Positions 46,127-56,590 of a stretch of 64,000 nt of DNA are shown one piece after another (the stretch's first letter is position 1; each line of letters opens with the position of its first letter). Origin of the DNA: Nilaparvata lugens (taxonomy: Eukaryota > Arthropoda > Insecta > Hemiptera > Delphacidae); the NCBI RefSeq assembly GCF_014356525.2, contig NC_052518.1:11056874-11120873 (forward strand), in the 5' to 3' direction. The notes below the pieces were generated by a model. That model saw only the letters and a program-made list of their open reading frames with translations. It was not told the DNA's origin and did not search any database. A program made the translations under genes and the position numbers.

Positions 46127-46640
46127 CTGAAAGAAATAAGTGTACAGTCAGCCAATGATGCCACAAATCCAATATGAAATGAGAAAATTGAATATCAAGT
46201 ACCGTAAAATGAAAAATATGTCTGTTGTATATGAAAAATATCTCATCAGATTCCTAGAGACTGATTGAAATATGACCACTTTGGTTCTGAGAAAATTCTT
46301 TTTTCAAAGTTGCATATTTTTTATAAATTCTACACAACTTTGTACAAATTGAAACACAATAAAAGCTATCAAGTACTATCTTAATTTTATCACAACACAA
46401 CTTGTTTAAACTCTTCATGAGCCATTTTCAAGTGTAAAGACTACAAATTTTCGGAATTTATGAATTCTACTTGAGTGTATAATGTTTATAACAATTAGAT
46501 AATTATAATTTTTATACGTTGATTTTTTACTCATTTCATGAGCTTGGGATTCCCAAAATCTTTCGCCAGCTAAGGACTCAGGTGTCAATAATTGGTCTAA
46601 CTATCAGGCCGTAACTGCCTCAGCTGATACATCTATCAAA

Positions 46641-46731
46641 TTAATAAAACAATATAAAAAGCTTGAAGCACCCTTTATTTAAAAAAAAACTTTAAAATAG
46701 TTCAACAACTAGTAATTAAAAAAGTGTTTTT
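46641..46731 (-). mobile_element. 91-bp Penelope-derived insertion, 10-bp TSD
   Basis: ATCTATCAAA lies on both sides (46631-46640, 46732-46741). It contains ttaataaaacaatataaaa, an A-rich tract and ttcaacaactagt, then the terminal aaaaaagtgtttt. It is 5'-truncated just after ACTAGT. Confidence 0.85.
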
Positions 46732-47099
46732 ATCTATCAAACTATTTACTGTCACAAAACATGAACATTTTTAAAACAACGGCGATGTCATATAGGTAAC
46801 TGGTAATTACAAAATTATTAATGTATTCACTCTGTCACCCTCTATTTGTTTCCACCTCTGTTCCTCCTTCATTCCACTCACGAACATGTGTGAATTCCAT
46901 AACACTATGTTTCTCTAGTGTTTTTCATCAATCAATTGTTTGTTCTGTCAATCATAAACGCAATCTTAAACTAAATTAAATTCTGAGGTGGAAACTTTTC
47001 AATTGTATTCAGTACTTCAAGAGTGGCATTTTTTTACTATGAACAGAGATTTTGTTGAATTTCTCCATATTAAAAAATTGTCCCTAAAAAATGTCACTA

Positions 47100-47332
47100 T
47101 TAAGGTGAAATAAAAACGATGTTGTCAGTTTCACATAATTTGAGCCAAACCTAAGTTTCAGTGCACCAAGGTATCATCTTCAGTGGTCTTTTTGGTTGGA
47201 CTGAGTCTATTTCTACTGACCCTAACCAAAAGGACCACTGAAGATGATACCTTAGTGCATTGAAACTTAAGTTTGGCTCAAATAAATTATGTGGAACTGA
47301 CAACATCGTTTTTATTTCACCTTAGTAGTGAC
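47100..47332. repeat. Long inverted repeat, about 105-bp arms
   Basis: Arms 47102-47205 and 47220-47328 share taaggtgaaataaaaacgat, tttgagccaaacctaag and ggtatcatcttcagtgg with a few differences, around a short loop. A strong intronic hairpin on either strand. Confidence 0.85.
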
Positions 47333-47904
47333 ACTTTTTATTATACGATATGTTTTATCATGATTACAACTCATTTCTATCAGTTATTCAATATAAACCG
47401 ATTGCATGTGAACTATGATATTCTATTAGAAATATAAATTTTAGTTTCACAATTGATGCAACAGAATAGATAACTCTAGAACACAAGAAACATGTAACAT
47501 TATTTTTTTCATATAATTTAGTGCATATGCACTAAAATGAATTTGTGTAAACGGGCTAATCTCTTCTGTACATTTGATGAGCCAACATCTGGCTCTTGAT
47601 TGAAGAAGTTTTAGCCAACATCTATGGCTTAAACTTGATAATAAGACAGTTTTCAACATTTGGATAGTGGAAGGAAAGCCCTAATATTATTGGACTGCGT
47701 TTCAAGATCTGAGGTATAAGGATACGAGTTTACTCAGCCGTCTCTATAAAAATAATATAAATACTGTACTGAAAAAAACACGCTCATTTTTTATCTAGTT
47801 CAAGTAAGTGGATTAAAATTTGATTTTTAGATGATATTAATATCTTTCCTTGTACAAATATTTTGGCTGTTATCTTCTTTCTTTAGGGCTACTTTTGAAT
47901 ACAA

Positions 47905-48045
47905 ATAATAATATAAATGAGAGTACCCTTTTTAAATTATTTCGTCACATTTTCAAGTCAAATGAAAATGGCATTAGTAGTCGAAACATGTCGTGACGAA
48001 ATAATTTAAAATGGGTACTCAGATTTATATTTTTGGCTGTTATAT
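47905..48045. repeat. Inverted repeat ending in gagtaccc
   Basis: Left block gagtaccctttttaaattat followed by ttcgtcac; the right block is the inverse, gtgacgaaataatttaaaatg then ggtactc. The centre carries tagtcgaaacatgtcgtgac. Layout parallels the Penelope-derived fold-backs but the sequence differs. Confidence 0.65.
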
Positions 48046-48151
48046 ATATGCTTGTTTGGAAATATATAAACTTGTTCTCAATTTGGATTTAAATATTAGA
48101 GATATCATTTCTCTAGTAATAGTCCACATTCTCTTATGCGTGTTAAAATAG

Positions 48152-49160
48152 ACAGAGTGAATCATATGTATGGGAACCCTTTAATAAGTTGGAGACTGTT
48201 GAAGATATATATATTACTGTAACATTTAGGATAAGTTATTGGTCAAATACCCTACCTTTTGACGTACAACTAAATTTCAACCCCTCATAAGAGTTTGTAC
48301 CTAACTCGAATATTTTAAATGTAAACACACATTTTGTGGTACATCATTTTCAAGGCCTTTTTAAAACCAAAAAGATGGCATCGATAAAAATGTTCTATGA
48401 TACTTGCATCCAAAATGGCGGCTGATTGAAGTTTTAGTTTTTAAGGAAATGAGGGGTTGTAACTAAAATATTTTGAATTTAAACACACATTGTGTGACAC
48501 ATCATTTTAAAGGCATTTTCAAAACGAGAGAGATTACATCAATAAAGATGATGTTCTGTGATACTTTAATCAAAAATGACAGGTGATTGAACTTTATCAA
48601 TTATTTCTTTAAAAACTAAAACTTCAATCAGCCGCCATTTTTTATAGAACATTAAGCCGTTCTCGGACTTTTCACCCACTCTGTATAATGGTAGCTCATT
48701 TAACACATTATAATCATATGAGAATCAAATAAGAACATCATATTTTTTAACATAGAACATTTTTATTGATGTCATATTTCTTGTTTTGAAAAGGCCTTTG
48801 AAATTATGTATCACACAATGGATGTTTACATTCAAAATATTTTAGTTATAACCCCTTACTTCCTTTAAAAGTAAAACTTCAATCATCCACCATTTTGGAT
48901 ACAAGTATCATAGAACATTTTAATTGTTGTTATCTTTCTTTTTTTGAAAATCTTTTTAAAATAATGTGCCACACAATGGGTGTTTACATTGAAAATATTC
49001 GAGTTACAACCCCTAAGTCACCCCCTTATGAGGGGTTGAAATTGAGTTGTACGTCTAAAGGTAGAGTATTTGACCAATAACTTATTCTGATAGTTACATT
49101 ATTAAATCTTAAACAGTCTCCGATTTATTGAAGGGTTCCCATACATATGATTCACTCTGT
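48152..49160. mobile_element. 1-kb fold-back element
   Basis: Termini acagagtgaatcatatgtat and its inverse, followed by gggaaccctt on both sides. Most of the length is inverted (ttggtcaaataccctacctt on the left, aaggtagagtatttgaccaa on the right). In the middle (48660-48730) sits a piece whose sequence recurs inverted at 49610-49680. Confidence 0.8.
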
Positions 49161-49205
49161 AATATTAAGATTTGATTTAAATTTGATTTAAGAGATGAAT
49201 AATAC

Positions 49206-49543
49206 CTTGGATGCAGCATAGATGGATAAAAGTGGAGATGGAATATGGCCGGCGGTTGAAGAAATGTTGATGACTACACCTCGACGATTCTCAACCATGC
49301 TTGGCATGACGATCTGGCACATAGCAAGAGTGGTGTTAATGTTGACTTGGATGATGTCATTGTACACCTTGTCGCGGTCAGGAAGGTTGAGGAAATGCTC
49401 GGGATGAGGGTAACTCAGTCCAACGTTGTTCACAAGAACTCCAATGTCAAGTCCAAATAATTGCTTTTCTATGTTCGAGAATACTGAGTTTCCTTCAGTG
49501 AAGTCTGCTTCTACGACTTTGGTGTTGACCTTGTATTTTTCTC
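49206..49543 (-). CDS. HSD17B12-like exon: catalytic core
   Basis: Acceptor taattcacag and donor gtattatt. It holds 112 codons plus two bases: EKYKVNTKVVEADF, then LDIGVLVNNVGLSYPHPEHF (Asn of the catalytic tetrad), VVINISSTAG (catalytic Ser) and YAASK at its very end (Tyr and Lys). PEHFLNLPD aligns with the family's PEYFLDVPD. Every residue needed for activity is present. An unrelated + strand frame overlaps and is treated as a shadow. Confidence 0.94.
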
Positions 49544-49655
49544 CTGTGAATTAATTGAAACAATAAAATGAGAAGCGCACATGATATAGTTAGGAAGTGT
49601 GTGAAATGATAGTGAGTGTATATGATTCTAATGTGTTAAATGAGCTACCATTATA

Positions 49656-50518
49656 CAGGGTGGGTGAAAAGTCCGAGAGATCGGCTCAATATCTCATACA
49701 CAAATGTTATTTGACGGTGAATGTGATTGGGGATCCTACTCAAATTGAAAATACTACTTTACTATGACTTTAAAAATATGGTCCACCATCTTGGATCCGC
49801 CATATTGGATACAACTTTATTTTTTTAAATGGGAAGGTTGTCATGCGATACATGATTTCGATACGAAATTTCAAGAAAAAATGGTTGGTAAAAACCGCAC
49901 ATCGATATCTCAAACCATTCAGAAGATTATTAATCAATACCACTTATGTATTTCATTTCTGATATGCATGATATTGATTTAATAATGTGAATATCTTCTG
50001 AACGGCCTGAGATATCGATAAGCGGCTTATGCCATTCATTTTTTCTTGAAATTTCGTATCGAAATCATGTATCGCATGACAAACTTTTTATTTGAAAAAA
50101 TAGAGTTTCATTCAATATGGCGGATCCAAGATGGTGGACCATATTTTTAAAGTCATAGTAAAGTAGTATTTTCAATTTGAGTAGGATCCCTGATCACACC
50201 CACCATCAAATTACATTTGTGTATGAGATATGGAGCCGTTCTCGGACTTTTTTCTCTCCTTTCTGCTTTGAATAGTATTGATTAATAATGTGAATATCTT
50301 CTGAACGGTTTGAGATATCGATATGCGGTCTTCGCCACTCTTTTCTTCTTGAAATTTCGTATCGAAATCATGTATCGCATGACCACTTTCCTATTTAAAA
50401 AAATAAAGTTGCATCCAATATGGCGGACCAGATTTTTGAAGTCATAGTAAAGTAGTATTTTCAATTTGAGTAGGATCCCCAATCACACCCACCGTCCTCG
50501 GACTTTCCACCCACTCTG
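49656..50518. mobile_element. CAGGGTGGGTGAAAAGTCC element, TA-flanked
   Basis: Left end CAGGGTGGGTGAAAAGTCC, right end ggactttccacccactctg, each next to TA. Inside, a block with ccaccatcttggatccgcca is followed by its inverse (near 50120) and then a third partial copy (to 50518). Tc1/mariner-like termini; no transposase. Confidence 0.75.
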
Positions 50519-50524
50519 TATATA

Positions 50525-51260
50525 ATTAATACAGTATCCCATTACTCGTTCAGGACATAAAATAAATTAAAATATAACTCTATTGCAGCCATATCTGGGG
50601 TCATCAGATAAAATACAAGAGTCAAATATATACAACATAATACATGATACAAAATACAATTATATCAGTAAGTTACACTATCAGTACCTATAATAATATG
50701 TCACCTGATTTCCAACTTATAACCCAATATTCCTACCTAATGTATAAAAATCGTCAATCTTGTTTAAAGGGTTAGCTGCTAAGAAGCATTTGATATAATT
50801 TTTAAAAGTTCCATTCTTCCATTCTCCATATTCCTTGTTCAGGAAGTGAATTAAACAATTGTATGGAAAAAATATGTTTTTTGGGTACTAGAATAGGTAT
50901 ATCGATAAGTAGTCAAATTACCCCTATTTCTAGTGTAATGGCTATGAACTACCCCCTGTTCCACAAACTTCTCCAAATTCTCCTCAACATAAATTAGGCT
51001 CTGTTGAACAAATATTGAAGGTAGAGTCGATATTCCCAGAAGTTTAAAATGCTCTTCACACTGTGCTCGCTTAGAAAGCCCACAAATCAGTCTGATAGCC
51101 TTTCTCTGTATTCTAAAAGTCTACTACTGTGAGCTCTGGGACCCCAAAGTATGGTGCCATATGACAAATGAGAATGGATATGAGCATAATAAATCACTTT
51201 TAAAACATCAAAACTGACAAATGACCTCAGTTTTCTAATTAAGAAGACTCGTCTCTAATT
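50525..51260 (-). pseudogene. LINE reverse-transcriptase 3' part, antisense
   Basis: - strand frames read KVIYYAHIHSHLSYGTILWG, then after a small shift RIQRKAIRLICGLSK, QCEEHFKLLGISTLPSIFVQ and HSHYTRNRGNLTT. This order (thumb-like YAHxHSHLxYG, AIRxICGL, LTLPSxFV, YNTRxxxxL) is that of Jockey/RTE-type LINE polyproteins. Frameshifts and a stop make it a pseudogene; the 3' UTR runs to about 50525. Confidence 0.8.
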
Positions 51261-53005
51261 TCCCCATTTTCAATAATAGACTAAACTGTGACTGGAAAAC
51301 CCAAAAAAGTTTCAAAATTGCTTCGAGATAACGATTTTAGATTTTCCTATAAGTGTTTAACTTATTTGAGCTCTAATGACTGCTTGTAATGGTATATTGG
51401 AATGTATATTTCTCATGAATACAATAAGACTTAAATTAGAAGTTTGTAACTTGTCTAATTTAAAGAGGTATTTGACAAGAAACAATGTATTTTAGTGGGA
51501 GGAGTGCTAACTCGATCATTTGAATTATTATAAACTTGTATATTTTATATTATAGACCGTTCAGGAATTTCACTGTTGTAAAGTGTATGAGCTTCCAGTC
51601 AAATAATTATGATTTTTAGTAATTCTACACACAGAATTTTCAGTCATTCAATAAGGCATGTAGGGTTTAAGATACACCCAAGCTCAAAAATTAGAATTAA
51701 AAAATATTAAGATGAGCAAAAATGGTGAATTTGATGTATCACTAAAATCAAACTATGACCACAGATTAGTCGAATATATTTAGTTTGAATAGTAGGACTT
51801 GAATGGCTCAAAGTCCTCTTTAATTAATAAAATATTCTATTTTATAAGTTTGTGCACATTTTAGAATATTAGATGAATGAACACTCTACTTTTATAATTT
51901 AATTCTCTACACTTGGATTAAAAGCATAGGTTTGACTGAGAATAATATGTACTTCTATATTCTACTGCTTTCAATTGTTCAATTGTACTGCTTTCAAATT
52001 TCAATTCACTGCAATTACAACAGGTGTTGATTCGCAAGCACTATAGAAAAATTGCAACATAAAGAATATTAGGCTATACAAGAATATTGTATATTGAATT
52101 ATTATGACTTTTTTAAGTAATATCACAATTGGAAAATTACAGAAGGAAATCTATTTATAAATTGAAGTAATGTATCAAATTATTGTAGATGGATAAATGC
52201 CCTTTTATTTGCACATTATAGCATTAAAAGTGATATGGGTGAAGTTGAGGTAATAAGATCCCCCTCTTACACTTGACCCACAAAATTGTATTGAGAATTA
52301 TTGTATAGACTAAAAGCCGTATTCAATAACGAATAAGACGGTATGGTAATACAGTTGCTGCACTGCGACTAATTTCATTAAATATTTTTCAATCGAGTGA
52401 GAATCTAAATAGACAGTGGTTGACCTAAATTGGTTTTCATTGAAATTTGACGCTGAAGAACATAATATTTGAAATGGTCTTCCTGTTAATTTAAAACTAA
52501 AACTGAAAGCTGCAAACTGAGAAAAACAACCTAAATGATGCATTGAGATAAATTAATGATATATGTCATTACTAGAAATGGAAGGCGCTGAAAATATGAT
52601 ATATTGATAATATATATTTTACAAAAATACTTTTATAATTATATTTTTGTTGGATAAGAAAATAATAGATTCGACTGTATATTCAATCAATCCTGTTTTT
52701 GACGACTGGAAAAATCCTAAACCTTGTAGAAATATTTTTGTCTCTTGATTTGTTTTATTGAATTCGATGATTGATTCAACAATGTTCCAACATTGTTTTC
52801 AATAATAATTGTCATTGATTCATTTTTTCCAATGATTGATTTGAATGAATGATTCAAGTTTGTATGTTTTGACGAGAGTAGTTCAGGCAGAAATAGAGAT
52901 TTCACATTATTGATGTAATGAGCTAATCAAATACCGTACCAAACTTGTTGATAAATTAAATGATTAATTCATAATTGGAAAATAAATAAATATGAATAAA
53001 CTCGC

Positions 53006-53081
53006 CTATTTCAGCAGCCAATGTGTCCAGTTTGCTCTTCGTTCTACTAATTAGAACAACATCGATTCCTTGACTAGCCAG
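53006..53081 (-). CDS. HSD17B12-like exon ending at a GC splice donor
   Basis: Acceptor ctgttccag, then LASQGIDVVLISRTKSKLD, matching the family's VVLISRSKDKLD. To join the next exon, which starts with two bases and then EKYKV, the exon must end at base 53006, giving 25 codons plus one base. The intron then starts gcgagt, a GC donor. The alternative GT three bases later leaves the wrong phase. Confidence 0.85.
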
Positions 53082-53764
53082 CTGGAACAGGAAAGAAAAT
53101 AGAATTAGTGAATTTTCTAATATCAAATTGAAAATAACAGATAACAGATAATCGTACAAAAACAGATACAAGTGAATTATCAGGAGATGAAATTGGACAA
53201 AACATTGATAAAAGCAGTCTGCACTCTGCAGTATAGTAAGAATTTGTAATGTATTTATGGAGGAAGTTTGGGACGAAAATTGATTTTGAAAATATAAGCA
53301 AATACTGAATGATTTGTCTGGCTTAGGACTGATGTTCAGTTTTTAGGTCCCACCTGATTAATTTCAGGGCCTCTGATGTGACTTGACGACTGTCTATAGA
53401 GTTATCACAGTTATTCACAGGTTTGGTCTGGCATGAAACATGAGATCCTGTGAAAACTGCGTTTTACATCAAACGACTGATTTGAGGATAAGACTATAAG
53501 ACTCAGTAATATGTTTTATTATCCATTCTTCAAATTGATAATATTTTCCATTTCTCTGATGGATTGAAACACCATGGTGATTTCATTTTCTTTCATTTTT
53601 CTTTCCAGTTTTGAATTGCCTACATTGACAATATCAACTTTCATGTACTTATTTGCTATTGAAAACTATAGCATAAAATTGAATTTCTTATTCTTAAATG
53701 GCCAAACAGCCGTAATATCAGTACTAAAAGGATATTTCTCCACTCAATATTTAGATTGGTATTT

Positions 53765-53935
53765 ATTGCAATATTATTGAAATAAATATAATAATATTAT
53801 ATTATAGTATAAATAGTATATTATACTATAGTAATATTATATTATAGTATTTATTGCAATATTATTAAAATAAATATAATAATATTATATTATATTATAT
53901 TTATTTTAATAATACTGCAATAAATAGCAATTAAT
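53765..53935. repeat. AT-rich palindromic repeat
   Basis: tttattgcaatattattgaa recurs near 53850, and its inverse ttcaataat-like forms near 53910. The block between is built from aataatattatattat-type units in both orientations. Likely a slipped simple repeat able to form hairpins. Confidence 0.7.
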
Positions 53936-54205
53936 TTTAGAATAACTTCTATTTAGATTGAATAACTCAAACAAACTTTCGGTTGGTAAGCATCAACAGA
54001 ATAATTTCTATGACTATATTCATTCATTTCAATCAGTAATAACCTTCTATTCTTATTAAAACTGGGAATTATTTTCCTTCCAGATTTTAATTAAGCCCAA
54101 TCGTGCTCTCAATAATTACAGCCAACCAGTTTTTCCTCTCTGAAAATAAGTTCCACAGGTATTTTGTATTTTACTAACCTTGGAGTATTTTTATTTTTTT
54201 GCTGG

Positions 54206-54246
54206 ATGATGCCCACATGAGAGTTTGCTTGTGCGTGGATAGTAGA
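54206..54246 (-). mobile_element. SINE tail fragment, copy 3
   Basis: gatgcccacatgagag then gcttgtgcgtgg matches the 3' end shared by the SINEs at 15466 and 32810. No tRNA-like head is present. Confidence 0.55.
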
Positions 54247-54509
54247 CTTAGATAATAAAACCATGCTTCTGTCAAAATTCTTCCTTTCAAATATTTTTGT
54301 ACCCCAGAGAATAAAGTAAAGTTATAGAGAAGATTTCAGAGTGATAGAACTGGTTTTTAGCAGCGTTTTCAGGTTTTATGAATGTGTAAACTGTTGCAAC
54401 AGAATGTTTTATCATCAATCCATTCAAATTTAAAATGTTTGTCTTATTCTAATTTATATTTCCAGATTGTGATTTGGTGTAGAAATTTAAATGAACATAA
54501 CCTATGTAT

Positions 54510-54640
54510 AATATTTGGAAAATAATTTGAAACTAAATTAGGAAATTGAAGAAGTTTTGGGCAATAGCCTGTTTTTTTCTTTTCCGATCGTTGTATTGCT
54601 TGTGGTAACCTAATAAATAAATAAATAAAAAATTAATCCA
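54510..54640 (+). mobile_element. LINE-type 3' end, copy 2
   Basis: aagaagttttgggcaatagc and cttttccgatcgttgtattg are followed by (aata)n. Inverse copies lie at 1055-1230 and 61935-62110. This one shows the 3' tail orientation clearly. Confidence 0.6.
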
Positions 54641-55468
54641 CAATAGAACACCATACTGTTGCTTTATTTTTCCAAGCATAAATTATGGACTTAATATCAC
54701 ATATCTACTATAGCATCTGCTATAATTTATTTTATGCTGAAGAACTGTTCATATAGTTGAACGTTCTACTCGATTTGGCTACAAATATATGAAAATTTCC
54801 CCTATTGCATTGAGTAACTCATACACAGCATAATAATAAATTATGCTTCGAACACTAGTGACCATCGCTGTATTGTGTCAATATTAATAACTAGATAAGT
54901 GAGATTGAATAATATTAATTTTTTTTGTTTCACTTTATGAAGTTTTGCTCCGTGTGACTGCAAGAACTTGGGTTGTTTAATAATCATATCAAAATATCAT
55001 ATTTATATCAATGTTTTGGAACAAGACAAGGGATATGTATATCCAGATATACCCTTCATTATTTTCGATCTTGTCAACTATAATTTAATAGTAAAACAGA
55101 ACTTAAAGCCTGAAAAACTTCTGCTACTCAAAACATTTTTCAACTTCATCTTGATAGGCCGTTCCTGTGTTCATAAGAGTTCTTGTCTCATCTATATATC
55201 AGTACAGAGACTAATTTAAATCAGGAAAAATCCAATCGCATTTATCGATCTATTTATTTTATTCAATGGAACGTAAGTTGCATCACATACTCATTATGCA
55301 CTAGTATTTGAGAATAGAGAGCAATGCATTAATACAGAGGAAAGAGAGATAGTTGAGGGTTGGCCTTGCTTTTATTCTCCCAATGATTTTAAAAATAATG
55401 TGCTTGTAAATATGAATCAATGAATAGAATAAGTCAAGTTTAGATAAGAAAATTATTTGAATTATTAC

Positions 55469-55515
55469 CTCTTCTGCGAATGCTTTTCCGAGACCATCAG
55501 TGCAGCCGGTGATTA
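55469..55515 (-). CDS. HSD17B12-like exon: NADP(H)-binding glycine motif
   Basis: Acceptor ttctattacag and donor gtaataat. Two bases complete the preceding Val codon, then ITGCTDGLGKAFAEE. TGxxxGxG is the Rossmann-fold cofactor loop of classical short-chain dehydrogenases; human HSD17B12 reads TGSTDGIGKSYAEE here. It is only 47 bases long but in phase with both neighbours. Confidence 0.9.
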
Positions 55516-56379
55516 CTGTAATAGAAGAAATTTTCCAATTAATGACTGAGAATACAGTATAAGTTTAAAAATAATAAGAGAGATTAAATCACAAGAATTA
55601 TCAATCTACCCCTCTAATCATCAACTCATAATCAAGATCAATGCATCAATCAATATTTTGTACCGTATTCTTGTAGATAAAAAAATTGCTTTTCTGGAAA
55701 GTTCAGGCTATATTTCAAATTCATTTTAAAGAAGTTCTAAGGTTTTTAAAAATATTATCAAGTAACGATTCATATAAAGTGCTTCATCTTCACAATAATT
55801 TTCCATCACCATCAAAACTCCTAAGTAAGGTACTGTAGTTTTATCATTTGGTGATAATATTTCCATCGTATTTTTATGAGTTTAATCAGTTGTAGAGGCG
55901 ATTATAATTTCTTCAAATAGTAGGAATGAATAATCTTTTAGCCTTTGACCTATACGCGTTCATTTCACTGATAGTTCTGAATCATTCTTGTAATACGTTA
56001 TTCTATCGCCAGTCAAAAAGCTGATTCAAATTTCAAATAGAATTTATATCATCAAATTGAAAACAATACTATGTATGAATCATGAGAAATATTATGATTA
56101 ATTTGTAGTTCTAAAATCTACTCCATCTCTACTAGCAGTGGACGAATAAGAGCACAACTTCTGTATAATATCAAACTTAGACTTGAATTTCATATACGCA
56201 TAGGCATAGGGGTCTACATACGGGTGTCAATTCCTCTTTCTAATATTGTTACAAGAATTTAAGAAACGACTGTTATCTAGTTTCAATCTATATATAGAAG
56301 TGACCAACCCTCCCTCAAGCTGAATGGACCCACCACCCCAAATTCAGCATTCAGACCCAAAAAGAGCACCCCTGTTATA

Positions 56380-56590
56380 ACTATACTATCTTGTATGAAT
56401 TTTGTAATATTATGTAATATTATACTTATTAATATTCTTATGCATTTTGTAAATTACATGTACTGTAGGCTACTCTTATTTTTTCTAGTAACCTGCTTAA
56501 TTGATTGTAAATTGTAGTGAAGACTGTTTTGGGCTCAATGCCTGTAGTCTTCCTTGTTTTGAAATAAAGAAATGAATGAATAAATAGATA
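56380..56590 (+). mobile_element. LINE-type 3' end with hairpin and (GAAT)n tail
   Basis: gaagactgttttgggc and gtagtcttc form a stem-loop, followed by gaaataaagaaatgaatgaa. This resembles the 54510-54640 end in layout (hairpin, then simple tail). Confidence 0.5.

Larger units (their letters stand above)
46127..49205. other. HSD17B12-like intron, 3.1 kb
   Basis: It is dominated by inverted repeats and one Penelope-derived insertion, listed separately. The open frame at 47447-47659 has no recognisable domain. Confidence 0.6.
49544..53005. other. HSD17B12-like intron with GC donor, 3.5 kb
   Basis: It contains a TIR element and an antisense LINE fragment, listed separately. Between 51300 and 53000 only AT-rich sequence with chance frames (52310-52543, 52717-52905) is present. 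Confidence 0.6.
53082..55468. other. HSD17B12-like intron, 2.4 kb
   Basis: It contains an AT-rich palindrome, a SINE tail and a LINE-type 3' end, listed separately. Short frames at 53574-53780 and 54968-55219 lack recognisable domains. Confidence 0.6.
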
